DNA from: an uncultured Pedobacter sp.
GTDB taxonomy: Bacteria > Bacteroidota > Bacteroidia > Sphingobacteriales > Sphingobacteriaceae
Assembly: GCF_913776295.1 (NCBI RefSeq)
Contig: NZ_CAJYOJ010000078.1
Span: 1-64,000, forward strand
Length of the DNA: 64,000 bases
Direction: 5' to 3'
Under the pieces are notes generated by a model. The model had not been told where the DNA came from and made no database searches. It worked only from the letters and a program-made list of their open reading frames with translations. Positions 62,471 through 64,000 of this stretch are shown one piece after another. Every line of letters starts with the position of its first letter. Position 1 is the first letter of the stretch. The translations under genes were made by a program, and so were the position numbers.

Positions 62471-62694
62471 CTTTTTTATTATTTATTTGTGATTAAAATA
62501 TAGTCAATTTTACTATTTTAATTTCTGACTATATTTGCTTAAAAGTCAACACTTGTGCCAAAAAGCTTGCTTAAAGTCATCAAAAATTCAGTTTTTGATT
62601 AACTTATTAGCTTACAAACAGATGTAAATTCAGTGTTAATTCAATATTATTTTCGTGTGACGAAAAATCAATCGATTGATTAATTTTTTAGGTA

Positions 62695-62739
62695 TGACAA
62701 ATTGACAATCTGACTTTTTTTGTAGAAATGTCAGATTGT
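62695..62739. promoter_or_regulatory. period-8 TGACA repeats and inverted repeat, possible operator
   Basis: TGACAAAT, TGACAATC, TGAC recur every 8 bases from 62695. ACAATCTGAC (62705-62714) is mirrored as GTCAGATTGT (62730-62739). It lies about 225 bp upstream of the outer-membrane protein gene and just beyond the FMN reductase gene. The rest of the 62471-62787 gap is featureless. Confidence 0.4.
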
Positions 62740-62787
62740 TGTGTAGCAAAAATGGCAGGTTTCAGAAAAGGGTTTACCCGGAGTGGC

Positions 62788-63345
62788 TTAAACTTTACAG
62801 GCTGAAATGAGGTTGTCTATTTTCTTTTGAATAATGGAAATCGTTTTTTCGTCATTCAGATTTCCGTCGCTATCGAATTTATTCTGGGCCTGTGCAATCA
62901 AAACTTCTGGTTGTAAAACCGGATTCATATTAAGGAAAGTAAAAACAGGCGAAAATGCATGCTGCATTCTAACCGTTCCCCACATGCCCTGCGTTGCGCC
63001 CATAATAGCAACCGGTTTGTGCATCAATGGCGAATCTTTCCCTCGGCTGGCCCAGTCAATTACATTTTTTAGTCCACCGGGAATAGAATAATTATATTCG
63101 GGAGAGGCAATGATAAAAGCATCTGCAGTAGCCAAGGCATCCCTGAATTTCACCACACTTGCTGGTCGTTCCTCCACATTTGGTATATCGTGATCTTCAT
63201 TGTAAACAGGAAGGTCATCAAAACCAACGATTTCGAATTCGATATCTTTCGGGATCAAGCTTCCTGCAACTTTAAGTAACATCGCATTAAAAGAGCCTTT
63301 CCTTAAGCTTCCACATAAGCCAACAATTTTTCTGTTTTTTTCCAT
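62788..63345 (-). CDS. NADPH-dependent FMN reductase-type flavoprotein
   Basis: 185 residues of the flavodoxin-like FMN reductase family (ChrR/ArsH-like, PF03358). The phosphate-binding loop is GSLRKGSFN, and SPEYNYSIPGGLKNVIDW is the conserved flavin-contact region. No signal peptide; probably a cytoplasmic quinone or FMN reductase. Natural substrate unknown. Divergent from the MFS transporter gene. Confidence 0.9.
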   Translation of the reverse strand: MEKNRKIVGLCGSLRKGSFNAMLLKVAGSLIPKDIEFEIVGFDDLPVYNEDHDIPNVEERPASVVKFRDALATADAFIIASPEYNYSIPGGLKNVIDWASRGKDSPLMHKPVAIMGATQGMWGTVRMQHAFSPVFTFLNMNPVLQPEVLIAQAQNKFDSDGNLNDEKTISIIQKKIDNLISACKV

Positions 63346-63420
63346 GTTTATAAAACCAGCACTTTATCAAAATGTTTGCTTTTACGAGGCAAAACAGGAA
63401 CTGTTAAAAAATATAATCGC

Positions 63421-63428
63421 TAATTTTG
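63421..63428 (+). promoter_or_regulatory. -7 element of the MFS transporter gene
   Basis: TAATTTTG is an exact TAnnTTTG. The predicted leader is about 15 bases to the ATG at 63447. Confidence 0.5.
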
Positions 63429-63446
63429 ACAGATAAGCTAGCCGTT

Positions 63447-64000
63447 ATGACTGAAAATACATCTACCGCCTCCATTATTGAAAAAACCGTTTTCCCGATA
63501 CTTTTTGCACTGAGTTTTTCGCATTTGTTAAATGATACCATACAGTCATTAATCCCTGCTATTTATCCCATTATTAAAAACAGCTATCATTTAAGTTTTT
63601 CGCAGATCGGGCTCATCACCTTGACCTTTCAATTGGCCGCATCACTATTACAACCATTTGTGGGCTTGTACACTGATAAAAAACCTCAGCCCTATTCTTT
63701 GGCAATAGGTATGGGCTTTACCCTCCTTGGTTTAGTTTCACTTTCGCTATCCAGTCATTTCTACACCATATTAATTTCGGTATCGTTTATCGGGATCGGT
63801 TCATCGGTCTTTCACCCTGAAGCCTCCAGGATGGCACATGCCGCATCAGGGGGGAAGAGGGGACTGGCGCAATCCGTTTTTCAGCTGGGTGGTAACGCAG
63901 GTAGTGCTTTGGGTCCGCTATTGGCAGCCTGGATTATTGTTCCCTATGGACAGATCAGCGTCATCTGGTTTTCGGTTATTGCGCTTCTGGCAATTGTGAT
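63447..64000 (+). CDS. MFS transporter, fosmidomycin-resistance (Fsr) type, 3' end cut off
   Basis: The frame opens MTENTSTASIIEKTVFPILF and is still open at the window end, covering 184 residues. The start matches Fsr-type transporters: SFSHLLNDTIQSLIPAIYP, then TLTFQLAASLLQPFVGLYTDKKP and SSVFHPEASRMA. About six membrane helices fall in this half of a twelve-helix transporter. It is an inner-membrane drug or metabolite exporter. The C-terminal half lies outside the window. Confidence 0.87.
   Translation, partial: MTENTSTASIIEKTVFPILFALSFSHLLNDTIQSLIPAIYPIIKNSYHLSFSQIGLITLTFQLAASLLQPFVGLYTDKKPQPYSLAIGMGFTLLGLVSLSLSSHFYTILISVSFIGIGSSVFHPEASRMAHAASGGKRGLAQSVFQLGGNAGSALGPLLAAWIIVPYGQISVIWFSVIALLAIV

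Overview
The window is a chromosomal segment from a Bacteroidota bacterium, most likely Pedobacter or a close relative in Sphingobacteriaceae. Four kinds of evidence point there: promoters of the Bacteroidota form (TTTG, about 20 bp, TAnnTTTG); a type IX secretion C-terminal sorting domain; family-typical genes (alternative GlmU, type B L31, LytS/LytTR two-component pair, futalosine-pathway MqnC, HEIGH metallopeptidase); and many small palindromic repeats between genes. No rRNA, tRNA or CRISPR array was found.

Layout. 1-0.5 kb: two copies of a dispersed repeat. 0.6-5.7 kb: a KirBac potassium channel, divergent from a tryptophan cluster (trpD-trpF-trpB-trpA). That cluster is preceded by a promoter, a 17-codon leader peptide with three consecutive Trp codons and an intrinsic terminator, which together look like a classical attenuator. 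trpE, trpG and trpC are absent. 5.8-14.7 kb: housekeeping genes (hydrolase, uracil-DNA glycosylase, thioredoxin-like protein, FMN-binding stress protein, lysyl-tRNA synthetase, acyl-CoA ligase). 15-18.4 kb: a lipoprotein with a one-base frameshift in its signal peptide, the iscS-iscU-iscA Fe-S operon and methylmalonyl-CoA epimerase. 18.4-20.6 kb: repeat-rich gap and small hypothetical genes, one of only 55 codons. 20.7-27.4 kb: L31, alternative GlmU, tpiA, prmA, mpl, an XRE regulator, and an Lrp regulator with its DMT exporter. 27.45-28.92 kb: an intact IS5-family element. 29-39 kb: GNAT-like protein, ScpB, a LytS/LytTR two-component system divergent from two tandem ferritin-like secreted proteins, mqnC, and a lipoprotein/membrane protein pair. 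40-47.5 kb: paired M16 peptidases, ppnP, guaB, a nitroreductase and a GreA-like protein. 47.8-62.5 kb: cell-envelope and secreted enzymes (two polysaccharide deacetylase lipoproteins flanking a gluzincin peptidase, a DPP4-like S9 peptidase, an HEIGH metallopeptidase, a T9SS-sorted subtilase-like protein, a metzincin-like protease with an NPCBM domain) and an outer-membrane barrel. The window ends inside a fosmidomycin-resistance-type MFS transporter.

The most notable signals are regulatory and structural: (1) the Trp-rich leader peptide and attenuator; (2) several genes whose TAnnTTTG element lies so close to the ATG that the mRNA must be leaderless or nearly so; (3) a small CCGAT...ATCGG hairpin module found inside several otherwise unrelated repeats, with uninterrupted sister copies in this window; (4) a dispersed repeat whose copies keep the same reading frame and whose hairpin shows a compensatory change.
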